DNA of 37,441 nucleotides. It comes from Rhizobiales bacterium 32-66-11. GTDB taxonomy: Bacteria; Pseudomonadota; Alphaproteobacteria; Rhizobiales; Xanthobacteraceae. A program made the translations under genes and the position numbers. Positions 1 through 6,499 of this stretch are shown here, piece by piece. The stretch covers positions 1 through 37,441 of the forward strand of contig NCEH01000123.1 of NCBI GenBank assembly GCA_002304505.1. The letters run 5' to 3'. Numbering within the stretch: position 1 is the stretch's first letter; each line of letters opens with the position of its first letter. The notes under the pieces were generated by a model that saw nothing but the letters and a program-made list of their open reading frames with translations, did no database searches and had not been told where the DNA came from.

Positions 1-162
1 GCCGGGGCGTCCGATACGTCTTCCGACACGTGGTGCAACCTCACAAACAATCAAAGGGGCGGATGGGGCGCCGATCAGGGGCAAGATACAGCGCGCAGCC
101 GGGCGCCGCCGTCAAGCCGCTGTCCCCGCAATCCCCCCTATCCCCCGCCGCGCGCGGCCGGT
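1..162. other. No gene seen at the left edge
   Basis: I see no convincing coding region here. Open frames crossing it have arginine/proline/glycine-rich translations without recognisable domains and run into the DUF1244 gene in another frame. It probably holds the 3' side of the DUF1244 transcript and the end of an upstream gene outside the window. Confidence 0.5.
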
Positions 163-507
163 TCAATGGCCATCGTGCGGCGGTTTGAAGGCCGCGGCCT
201 GGTCCGGCGTCGCCTCGGTCTGGTAACGGCTTTTCCATTCCTCGTAAGGCATGCCATAGACCGCCTCGCGGCTCTGCGCCTTGCTCACCGGCAGGCCCTC
301 GGCCTCGGCGGCGTCGAGATACCAGTTGGAGAGGCAGTTGCGACAAAAGCCGGCGAGGTTCATGAGCGCGATGTTCTGCACGTCGGTGCGCTCGCGCAGA
401 TGGGCGACCAGCCGCCGGAATGCCGCAGCTTCCAGCCGCTCGCGATCCTGGTCGGACAGCGATCCCGGGCCGTCCTGCGGTGTCGGGTCGAAAACTTGTG
501 TGCTCAT
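163..507 (-). CDS. DUF1244 family protein
   Basis: A 114-residue cytoplasmic protein of the DUF1244 family (Pfam PF06844), a small conserved alphaproteobacterial/proteobacterial family of unknown biochemical role. The diagnostic core is visible: the helix with LAGFCRNCLSNWY at about residues 51-63, including a CxxC pair at C55 and C58, then the YGMPYEEWK block at 84-92. The frame continues upstream, but the ATG at 507 gives the usual family length and has a GGGA-type ribosome site about 10 bases upstream (AAAGGGACGACACGCC before the ATG). The gene is divergent from the EamA transporter, with only about 70 bases between starts, so the two promoters must be compact or overlapping. The paired cysteines could bind metal, but I infer no function. 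Confidence 0.88.
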   Translation of the reverse strand: MSTQVFDPTPQDGPGSLSDQDRERLEAAAFRRLVAHLRERTDVQNIALMNLAGFCRNCLSNWYLDAAEAEGLPVSKAQSREAVYGMPYEEWKSRYQTEATPDQAAAFKPPHDGH

Positions 508-579
508 GGCGTGTCGTCCCTTTGTCGGCTTCATGTGGCGCGTGGGCGCGCGCGGCGCAAGGGTCGCAAGGGCCGTGCC

Positions 580-1467
580 ATGAACCGGGAGCCGCGCGCC
601 GCCGCGCCGCCGCTGCATCTGGCGCTGGGCATCGCCGCCCTGGCCGCCGGGGCCTTCGCCATGGGGGCGTCGGTGCTGTTCGTGCGGCTCGCGGAGGTGG
701 GCCCGTTCGCCAGCGCCTTCTGGCGCACCGCCTTGGCGCTGCCGGTTCTACTCGTCTGGGCGCTGGCCGCCGAGGGGCGGCAGGCCCTGGTGCCGGATCG
801 CGCCGCGCTGCTGGCAGGCGTGTTCTTCGCCGGGGACCTGTTCTTCTGGCATCTGGCGATCCTCGGCACCAGCGTCGCCAATGCCGCCGTGCTCGCCACC
901 ACTTCGCCGGTCTGGGTGGCGCTGTTCGCCTGGCTGATATTACGCGCCGCCATCACCCGCGCCACCCTCGCCGGGCTCGCGCTGTGCCTTGCGGGGGCGG
1001 GCGCGCTGATCGGGCGGAGCTTTCATCTGGAGCCGGCGCATCTGCGGGGTGACGCAGCGGGGCTGGTGACGGCGCTGTTTTTCGCCGCCTATTTCCTGGC
1101 GATCGGCAAGGCGCGCCGCTTCCGGGGCGCCGGGGCAGTGACGCTGATTTCCACCGCCGTAACGAGCGCGATCCTGTTCGCGGTGGCTTTGGTGGCCGAG
1201 CCGACCTTATGGCCCGCGAGCGCTTCCGGCGCGGCCGCGCTGCTGGGCCTTGCCCTGGTGAGCCAGGTGGGCGGGCAGGGGTTGATGGCGGTGGGCCTTT
1301 CCGTGGTGCCGCCGATCTATGGGGCGTTGGTGTTCTTCCTGGAAGTGGTATCCGCGGCGGCCCTGGGCTGGCTGGTGCTGGGGGAGGCGCTGGGCGTGCT
1401 GCAGGGGGTGGGCATGGGGCTGGTTCTGCTCGGCCTGTGGGTCGCGCGGCCGGGGCGGGCCGGATGA
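580..1467 (+). CDS. EamA/DMT-superfamily transporter
   Basis: A 295-residue inner-membrane protein of the drug/metabolite transporter superfamily (EamA, usually ten helices in two repeated five-helix halves), typically exporting amino acids, nucleobases or other small metabolites. About ten hydrophobic segments are visible from residue 12 to the C-terminus. The first half has the ASVLFVRLAEVGPFASAFWR stretch typical of these carriers, and the second half ends with a PPIYGALVFFLEVVSAAALGW-type helix pair that matches the EamA repeat. The start at 580 is chosen because the longer frame runs antisense through the DUF1244 gene. The true N-terminus, MNREPRAAAPP, is a short cytoplasmic tail before helix 1. 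Substrate cannot be read from the sequence. Confidence 0.88.
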   Translation: MNREPRAAAPPLHLALGIAALAAGAFAMGASVLFVRLAEVGPFASAFWRTALALPVLLVWALAAEGRQALVPDRAALLAGVFFAGDLFFWHLAILGTSVANAAVLATTSPVWVALFAWLILRAAITRATLAGLALCLAGAGALIGRSFHLEPAHLRGDAAGLVTALFFAAYFLAIGKARRFRGAGAVTLISTAVTSAILFAVALVAEPTLWPASASGAAALLGLALVSQVGGQGLMAVGLSVVPPIYGALVFFLEVVSAAALGWLVLGEALGVLQGVGMGLVLLGLWVARPGRAG

Positions 1468-1549
1468 TCTGCCTCGCTTCTGCCCCGATCGCGCCCGAAA
1501 AGGCGGGATGATGCGTCCTGCACCTATCGTCCCCTGCAAGTATCGTCCA

Positions 1550-1578
1550 TTGACGCCCGTGCCGTACCAAGGCTAACA
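1550..1578 (+). promoter_or_regulatory. Candidate promoter of the DUF1036 gene
   Basis: TTGACG (1550-1555) and CTAACA (1573-1578) are separated by 17 bases, a sigma70-like arrangement. The implied start of transcription falls within a few bases of the ATG at 1588, and no purine-rich ribosome site precedes that ATG. The octamer TATCGTCC is repeated directly at 1525-1532 and 1541-1548, just upstream of the -35 element. Confidence 0.35.
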
Positions 1579-1587
1579 GCCGAGCCC

Positions 1588-2136
1588 ATGTTGTTTTCCC
1601 ACCCGTTCGCTCCGAATGGATCTTCCAATGTCTGGCGCGGCCTGCGCGCGCTGGCGCTTCTCGCCGTGCTCGCGGCGGGTGCGCTGACGGCGAGCGCGGC
1701 GCCCGCGGCGGCGGACTTCCGCTTGTGCAATCGCACGTCCAGCCGGGTCGGGGTGGCCATCGGCTATAAGGAAAACGAGGTCTGGACCACCGAGGGCTGG
1801 TGGAACGTCGCAGCCAACAGCTGCGAAACCCTCCTGCGCGGCGACCTCGTGGCGCGCTTTTATTATCTCTATGCCGTGGATTATGACCAGGGCGGGGAAT
1901 GGGCCGGCAAGGCCTATATGTGCACTCGCGACAAGGAATTCACCATTCGCGGGGTGGAGGACTGCCTGGCGCGCGGCTTCGACCGGGCCGGCTTCCTGGA
2001 GGTGGACACCAAGGAGCAGCGCGGCTGGACCGTGCAATTGACCGAGGCCAACCAATCCAGCCGGGTCCTGCCCGGCATCCCGCCGCCCGGCAATGCTCCC
2101 ATGCCCATGCCGAACCCCGCAAGCCGCGGGAAATAG
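1588..2136 (+). CDS. Secreted DUF1036 domain protein
   Basis: A 182-residue exported protein of the DUF1036 family, common in Alphaproteobacteria and of unknown function. Residues 1-42 form a signal peptide with a hydrophobic core (ALALLAVLAAGALTASA) and a probable cleavage after the AAA near residue 42. The mature part begins with the family hallmark DFRLCNRTSSRVGVAIGYKE and continues with WTTEGWW.....C (C47 and C79 could pair). The C-terminal 25 residues are Pro/Met-rich and probably disordered. No good ribosome site precedes the ATG, but the signal peptide supports this start. It is monocistronic, with the monooxygenase 120 bases downstream. The family annotation is firm; the periplasmic location is inferred. 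Confidence 0.85.
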   Translation: MLFSHPFAPNGSSNVWRGLRALALLAVLAAGALTASAAPAAADFRLCNRTSSRVGVAIGYKENEVWTTEGWWNVAANSCETLLRGDLVARFYYLYAVDYDQGGEWAGKAYMCTRDKEFTIRGVEDCLARGFDRAGFLEVDTKEQRGWTVQLTEANQSSRVLPGIPPPGNAPMPMPNPASRGK

Positions 2137-2226
2137 CATCCAGATTGGCGACTATCGCGCCTTTCCCCCTGCTGGCCGCCGGGCGCTGTGATATTTCCTG
2201 AAATGCCGCGCAATCCCGCGGCGCCA

Positions 2227-2242
2227 CGGACAAAAATGTCCG
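2227..2242. promoter_or_regulatory. Perfect 16-bp palindrome before the monooxygenase
   Basis: CGGACA-AAAA-TGTCCG is a perfect inverted repeat ending 17 bases before the monooxygenase ATG. A second short palindrome, ATTTC-CT-GAAAT, lies at 2193-2204. Either could be the operator of a repressor of the TetR or MarR kind, but no such regulator is encoded next to the gene, so this is a position-based inference. Confidence 0.35.
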
Positions 2243-2259
2243 GGTCAGGGAGGGTCACC

Positions 2260-3744
2260 ATGGCTGGAACGGGGCATGTTCTCATCGCGGGCGCGGGGCC
2301 GGTGGGCCTGACCCTGGCGGGCGAGCTGGCGCGATATGGCGTCGGCGTGCGGATCGTGGACACATCGGCGGCCCGGACCGACAAATCCAAGGCCCTGGTG
2401 CTGTGGAGCCGCTCGCTGGAGCTGCTGTCCCGCACCGGCTGGGCGGAGGCTTTCGTCGACGCCGGCATGGAAGTGTATGGCGCGCGCATCTCCAACGGCC
2501 GCACGCTGATCGCCGAGATTGATTTCGACGAGGCGGAAAGCCTGTTCCCCGCCGCCGTCATGATTCCGCAGAGCGAGACCGAGCGGCTGTTGGAAACCCA
2601 TCTCGAATCGCTGGGCGTGACGGTGGAGCGGACCACCGGGCTGGTGGGTTTCGAACTCGTGGGCGATGGCGTCCGCGCCACCTTGCGCGATGCCTCCGGC
2701 CGCGAGGAGGAGGTGGCGGCGGACTGGCTGGTCGGCTGCGATGGCGCCCATTCCACGGTGCGCCACACGCTCGGCATGGCGTTCTCCGGCACCACCCAGC
2801 CCAGCGACTGGGTGCTCGCGGATGCGCACCTGGAGGGGCTGACCCCCGACAAGCTGGACATTTACTGGCATTCAGACGGCATCCTCGCCTTCTTTCCCAT
2901 CACCGGCGGGCGCTATCGCATGGTGGCCGATCTCGGCCCGGCGCAAAGCGAGGCGCACCGGCCCGACCCGACGCTGGCGGAGGTGCAGGCGCTGGTGGAT
3001 GCGCGCGGCCCTGGCGGCATCCGCATGTTCGATCCCTTCTGGCTGGCGAATTTCCGCATCAACGAGCGCAAGGTGAAGGACTACAGCCTCGGCCGCGCAT
3101 TCCTGGCGGGCGATGCGGCGCATATCCACAGCCCGGCCGGCGGGCAGGGCATGAACACCGGCATGCAGGATGCCTTCAACCTCGCCTGGAAGCTGGCGCT
3201 GGTGGTGCGCGGGCGCGCCAGGCCGGCCTTGCTCGACAGCTATTCCCTTGAGCGCAGCGCGGTCGGCGACATGGTGCTGCACAATGCCACGCGCATGACC
3301 GCCCTCGGGGTGATGCGCAATCCGGTGGCGCAGGCGGTGCGCAATTTCGCCGCCCATGTGGTGCTCGGCCTGTCGCAGGTGCAGCGCCACGCCTCGCATA
3401 GCCTCACCGAGCTGGAGATCGCCTATCCGCACAGCCCGCTTTCGGTCACCGCGCCCCACGCACCCCATGGCGGCGACCTGCCGAAGGCGGGCGAGCGCTG
3501 GCCGCAGCTGAACCCGGCGCTTGCGCCCATCGGCGCCGGCGATACGCCGCGCTTTGCCCTGATCGCGCCGGGCGCGGCCGCCAGCGCCCTTGCGGCCGGG
3601 TTCGGCGGGCTGGTGGAAGCGCGTGAACCGCCGGCGGGTTACGATGGGCTGTGGGTGGTGCGGCCGGACGGCTATGTGGGCCTCGTGGCGGGCGCGACGG
3701 ATCTTGCCGCCGCCGAAGCCTATCTGGCGGCGATCCTGGTCTGA
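2260..3744 (+). CDS. FAD-dependent aromatic-ring monooxygenase (PheA/TfdB type)
   Basis: A 494-residue class A flavoprotein hydroxylase, related to phenol, pentachlorophenol and polyketide hydroxylases, that would use NAD(P)H and O2 to hydroxylate an aromatic or polyketide substrate. The FAD/NAD(P) fingerprints are all present: GAGPVG at 11-16, the DG motif in CDGAHSTVRHTLG at 160-172, and the GD motif in GRAFLAGDAAHIHSPAGGQGMNTGMQDAFNLAWKLA at about 278-313. The last ~100 residues resemble the thioredoxin-like C-terminal domain of this family, ending with a YDGLWVVRPDGYVGLVAG-type strand pair. A strong AGGGAGG ribosome site about 7 bases before the ATG at 2260 fixes the start. It stands alone with no ring-cleavage or regulator partner, so the substrate is unknown. 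Confidence 0.88.
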   Translation: MAGTGHVLIAGAGPVGLTLAGELARYGVGVRIVDTSAARTDKSKALVLWSRSLELLSRTGWAEAFVDAGMEVYGARISNGRTLIAEIDFDEAESLFPAAVMIPQSETERLLETHLESLGVTVERTTGLVGFELVGDGVRATLRDASGREEEVAADWLVGCDGAHSTVRHTLGMAFSGTTQPSDWVLADAHLEGLTPDKLDIYWHSDGILAFFPITGGRYRMVADLGPAQSEAHRPDPTLAEVQALVDARGPGGIRMFDPFWLANFRINERKVKDYSLGRAFLAGDAAHIHSPAGGQGMNTGMQDAFNLAWKLALVVRGRARPALLDSYSLERSAVGDMVLHNATRMTALGVMRNPVAQAVRNFAAHVVLGLSQVQRHASHSLTELEIAYPHSPLSVTAPHAPHGGDLPKAGERWPQLNPALAPIGAGDTPRFALIAPGAAASALAAGFGGLVEAREPPAGYDGLWVVRPDGYVGLVAGATDLAAAEAYLAAILV

Positions 3745-3786
3745 GGGCGTTCGCGGATCCGGCAGCGGGCCGCTTTCTTGCCAAAA

Positions 3787-3802
3787 TGTTTCACGTGAAA
3801 CA
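3787..3802. promoter_or_regulatory. parS chromosome-partitioning site
   Basis: TGTTTCACGTGAAACA is a perfect 16-bp palindrome identical to the bacterial parS consensus bound by ParB, the CTP-dependent clamp that loads at parS, spreads and recruits SMC and ParA. It lies in the 231-base gap between the convergent monooxygenase and TPR genes, where no promoter is needed. parS sites normally cluster near the replication origin and parAB, so this window may lie in an origin-proximal region. parAB itself is not in the window. Confidence 0.88.
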
Positions 3803-3953
3803 ATGGGTTAGCGCGGACGAACCGGGGCGAGAAGGCACTTTCCTGCGCCTTCTCAGCAGTTCAAACCGCATTTTCGGGCGAACGTTCGGCGCAGATGAAT
3901 CCGCGTCGCGTCGGATGGTCGGGCCGCCGGCTTCGCGCGCTGAACGGGGACGC

Positions 3954-3976
3954 AAGGGGGCTTGACGCGGCGCCCC
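3954..3976 (-). terminator. Weak hairpin after the TPR gene
   Basis: A GC-rich inverted repeat (AGGGGGC paired with GCGCCCCT) lies immediately beyond the TPR stop codon. There is no clear T-tract, so it may stabilise the 3' end rather than terminate transcription. Confidence 0.25.
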
Positions 3977-4626
3977 TAGATATCCCGCCCTTCCACCTTC
4001 ACCTTCAGCTCGGTCTCGATGTCCTTGGCGGCGGTGAGGTGGGGATTGACGGCGAGCGCGCGGCGGGCGGCTTCGAGGGCGCGGGTGTCGTCACCGACCT
4101 CGCGCATGATCAGCGACAGGCCGAGCAGCATGGAATAATGGCGCGGCTCGCGCGTCAGGACCTCGCCCACGTCCACCAGGGCGGAGGCATATTCATCCTG
4201 GAGATAATAGATCGTGGCGCGCCGGCTGCGGGCGGCGAGGAAATCGGGATGGGTGTCGATCACCGTGCCGAGCAGCTCCAGCGCCAGGTCATATTCCTTG
4301 GCCTGGGCGGCCGCCTCGGCGCGCGACATCAGCAGGTCCGCGCTGGGGCTGCCCGATTGGGCGAACATCGCCTCGATGCGGCTGCCGAGGGCGGAAGCGG
4401 TGTCATCGTCCGGCGCGAGGCGCAGCGCCTCGAACATGGCGTCGAGCTGTTTGGGCGCGGTGCCGGCCGGGGGCTTTTCACCGGTGGTCTGGGCACGAGC
4501 GGCATAGGCGCCGCACAGCGCCAGGGCGAGCGCGCAGGCCAGCGCCATCACCAGCGCGCGCCGCACGGCGGCGGTGGCGCGCGAACAGGACTCCACGGAC
4601 GAAGGCTTGGACATCATCATCGGCAA
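3976..4626 (-). CDS. Periplasmic tetratricopeptide-repeat protein
   Basis: A 216-residue exported protein. Residues 22-45 form a signal peptide (RRALVMALACALALALCGAYAARA, cleavage probably before Q46). The mature part carries about three TPR helical hairpins, visible as the repeated pattern A..Y..AL.....A....P, for example KEYDLALELLGTVIDTHPDFLAARSRRATIYYLQDEYASALVDVGEVLTREPRHYSMLLGLSLIMREVGDDTRALEAARRALAVNP. TPR proteins act as protein-protein scaffolds, and this one probably works in envelope assembly. It is convergent with the monooxygenase, with parS between. The N-terminus has several Met codons (residues 1, 3-5), so the exact start could shift by a few codons. Its partner is unknown. 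Confidence 0.82.
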   Translation of the reverse strand: MPMMMSKPSSVESCSRATAAVRRALVMALACALALALCGAYAARAQTTGEKPPAGTAPKQLDAMFEALRLAPDDDTASALGSRIEAMFAQSGSPSADLLMSRAEAAAQAKEYDLALELLGTVIDTHPDFLAARSRRATIYYLQDEYASALVDVGEVLTREPRHYSMLLGLSLIMREVGDDTRALEAARRALAVNPHLTAAKDIETELKVKVEGRDI

Positions 4627-4711
4627 AGTGTGAGGCGATGCGCATAAAGCGTCAACCGCCCCACCCCTTTCGGGGGGAGCGGCGCGATCAACTCATCTCG
4701 ATGACGAGAGC

Positions 4712-4729
4712 CCCGCTCCAAGGAGCGGG
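4712..4729. terminator. Hairpin downstream of rpmJ
   Basis: CCCGCTCC-AA-GGAGCGGG is a perfect inverted repeat just beyond the rpmJ stop codon. There is no T-tract on the rpmJ strand, so it may be a 3' stabiliser or a factor-dependent terminator. Another GC-rich short hairpin around CCCC-TTTC-GGGG lies at about 4671-4682. Confidence 0.35.
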
Positions 4730-4736
4730 AAAACGC

Positions 4737-4862
4737 TCAGCCCTGGCGGGCCTTATAGCGCTTCTGGGTCTTGTTGATGATGTAGACGCGGCCCTTGCGG
4801 CGCACGAGACGGTTGTCCCGGTGACGGCCGAGGAGCGACTTGAGAGAGTTGCGGATCTTCAT
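4737..4862 (-). CDS. rpmJ: 50S ribosomal protein L36, zinc-free form
   Basis: A 41-residue protein beginning MKIRNSLKSLLGRHRDNR and ending with the L36 signature KRYKARQG. It binds 23S rRNA in the large ribosomal subunit. It is the C-minus paralogue: the four zinc-binding Cys/His positions of the classical 37-residue L36 are gone (no cysteine in the protein) and the loop is longer, as in most alphaproteobacteria. Zinc-free forms spare zinc. It is a single-gene unit with its own near-consensus promoter upstream (4939-4967). It stands away from the main ribosomal protein operons, which is normal for this form. Confidence 0.95.
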   Translation of the reverse strand: MKIRNSLKSLLGRHRDNRLVRRKGRVYIINKTQKRYKARQG

Positions 4863-4938
4863 AACCTACTGCCTTCGGCCGACCGCGGCGCGGCTTCACC
4901 GCGCGGCTCGTCGACACAATGTATTGGATCGAGCCGGT

Positions 4939-4967
4939 TCGATAAGGGGCGCGCGCCGCAATGTCAA
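4939..4967 (-). promoter_or_regulatory. Sigma70-type promoter of rpmJ
   Basis: On the minus strand, TTGACA (4962-4967) matches the consensus -35 hexamer exactly and is followed after 17 bases by TATCGA (4939-4944) as the -10. Transcription would begin near 4932, about 70 bases before the rpmJ ATG. A small inverted repeat, ATCGA...TCGAT (4928-4943), overlaps the -10. Confidence 0.65.
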
Positions 4968-5034
4968 CGGCGCGCGCTGTGGATGACGCGGGTTTTGCCG
5001 GCTCCCGCCCATTGGTCGCTTACTCGTTGCCCGC

Positions 5035-5739
5035 TCACTTGCCGGCGAGCAAAGGCGCCAGTTCCTTGTCGAGCTGCTCGGGGGTCATGGCGCCCGACAC
5101 CTTCTTGCCGTTGATGAAGAAGGTGGGGGTGGAATCGACGCCGAGTTCCTTGTTGCCATATTGCGTGCCGGCCTGGATCTTCTCCGCCAGGTCCTTGTCG
5201 CTCAGGCACTTCTCGAAATCGGTCTCGCTCATGCCCGCCTGCTTGGCGACGCGCATCAGCCCCTCGGCCGGATTGTTGCCGAACGCCCAGCTGCGCTGGG
5301 TCTCGAACAGCGAGGAGACCATGGGGAAATATTTGTCGCTCGGCAGGCAGCGCGCCAGCATGAAGGCGGCGGTGGCGACCGGATCGAACGGGAATTCCCG
5401 CAGGATGTAGCGCACCTTGCCGGTGTCGATGTATTTTTCCTTCAGCACCGGGAAGGTGCTGGTGTGGAACGTCGCGCAATGGCTGCAGGTGAGCGAGGCA
5501 TATTCGATGATGGTCACGGGCGCGTCCGCTTTGCCCATGGCCTGCTCGGGCAGCGGGGTCGCGGCGGGCGCGTTGAGCTTGGCCGGGTCGACGGTCTGGC
5601 CCTGGGCCGGGCTCTGGGCCTGCGCCGCACTCGAAAGGCCCGGCAGCATCCCGGACAGCTGGAGCAGCGGGCCGGCGAGCGCGACGCTCAGGGCGAACTG
5701 GCCCACGCCCAGCAGGAAACGGCGACGATGAAGCGACAT
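5035..5739 (-). CDS. DsbA-family thiol:disulfide oxidoreductase (exported)
   Basis: A 234-residue thioredoxin-fold protein of the DsbA/Com1/ScsC group, which oxidises or isomerises disulfides in the periplasm. The active-site CSHC is at 85-88 and the cis-proline loop STPTFFING at 203-211 (P205). C131 and C178 could form a second disulfide. The N-terminus MSLHRRRFLLGVGQFALS has a twin-arginine-like RRxFL motif before a hydrophobic stretch and an AQA-type cleavage region around residue 41, so Tat export is plausible though a Sec signal is also possible. The longer upstream frame runs antisense through the DUF721 gene; the ATG at 5739 begins the signal peptide. It follows the DUF721 gene by about 90 bases on the same strand, so the two may be co-transcribed. 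Confidence 0.9.
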   Translation of the reverse strand: MSLHRRRFLLGVGQFALSVALAGPLLQLSGMLPGLSSAAQAQSPAQGQTVDPAKLNAPAATPLPEQAMGKADAPVTIIEYASLTCSHCATFHTSTFPVLKEKYIDTGKVRYILREFPFDPVATAAFMLARCLPSDKYFPMVSSLFETQRSWAFGNNPAEGLMRVAKQAGMSETDFEKCLSDKDLAEKIQAGTQYGNKELGVDSTPTFFINGKKVSGAMTPEQLDKELAPLLAGK

Positions 5740-5828
5740 GGAAATCTCCGGGAAAGGGCCTTCGCGTTCTAGGGAGCGCGCTAGCATGGCGAGGATAGGG
5801 CGCCAATCCCCCCGTGCCCTCTGGGCGA

Positions 5829-6347
5829 TCAAGATTTCCGGCGCTCGCGGCGCACCAGCGCGCCGAGACGGGCCAATGAGGCGCCCAGCGCCTCGTCCTC
5901 GAACGCGCCGAGCGTGCCGCGCACCTGCGCCAGCGCGGCCGGATCGGGCTCGACGCGCGGCGGCGGGCCTTGATGGCGCTGCGGCACCGGGCCCTGGCGC
6001 AGCACCAGCCGGCCGACGCAGCGCCAGCCGAAATAGGCGTTGATGCGGTCGATCACCACCGGCGCGGCATATTGCAGCTCGATGGCATAGGCCCCTTCCA
6101 CCCGCACCACCAAAGTCGCCGGCTCGCTGGCCTGGCGGGCATCCTGGCGCGGCCATTGCAATTTCACCGGTGTCGAGCGCGGGGCGAGCGCGGGGCCGAC
6201 GATCTCGTCCCAATGGGTCACGATCTCCACCGCCGAAAAGCCCGCCTTGCCGCACAGGTCGGCGATGGAGGGCCCCACCAGATCGGCGAGGGGGCGGGCG
6301 GCGGGGCGCCGCTTCCAGGGGGCTTTGATGGCGGGATCTTCCGTCAT
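5829..6347 (-). CDS. DUF721 (DciA-like) protein
   Basis: A 172-residue cytoplasmic protein of the DUF721 family. The group includes DciA, the replicative-helicase loading factor found in bacteria that lack DnaC-type loaders. The family pattern is clear in residues ~15-115: LADLVGPSIADLCGKAGFSAVEIVTHWDEIVGPALAPRSTPVKLQWP, then a strand LVVRVEGAYAIELQYAAPVVIDRINAYFGWRCVGRLVLRQGP, as in KH-like DUF721 domains. The C-terminal ~50 residues are helical and charged. It is divergent from mutY across a repeat-bearing 150-base gap and is followed by the DsbA-like gene, a neighbourhood I remember from other Hyphomicrobiales. A role in DnaB loading is inferred from family membership only. Confidence 0.8.
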   Translation of the reverse strand: MTEDPAIKAPWKRRPAARPLADLVGPSIADLCGKAGFSAVEIVTHWDEIVGPALAPRSTPVKLQWPRQDARQASEPATLVVRVEGAYAIELQYAAPVVIDRINAYFGWRCVGRLVLRQGPVPQRHQGPPPRVEPDPAALAQVRGTLGAFEDEALGASLARLGALVRRERRKS

Positions 6348-6396
6348 GGCTGCGGGCGTGTGAGGGCGCGCGGTTTAAAAAGGTGCACGGTGGAAA

Positions 6397-6438
6397 GGCG
6401 CATGGTGGAAGGCGCATGGTGGAAGGCGCATGGTGGAA
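6397..6438. repeat. 14-bp tandem repeat, three copies
   Basis: Three identical copies of GGCGCATGGTGGAA lie head to tail (6397-6410, 6411-6424, 6425-6438), with a degenerate copy upstream (about 6382-6396) and a truncated one after. The array sits in the 150-base divergent promoter region between the DUF721 gene and mutY, so copy-number change could alter promoter spacing. Confidence 0.85.
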
Positions 6439-6499
6439 GGCGCGCGTGCCGGGCGTTCGCCCCCTTGCGGGCGGCGCGCGGCCCCGGCACGGTGGCGCC

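Noticed and set aside
166..579. Long N-terminal extension of the EamA transporter
   Set aside because: The extension is antisense to the DUF1244 gene and has no membrane or domain features.
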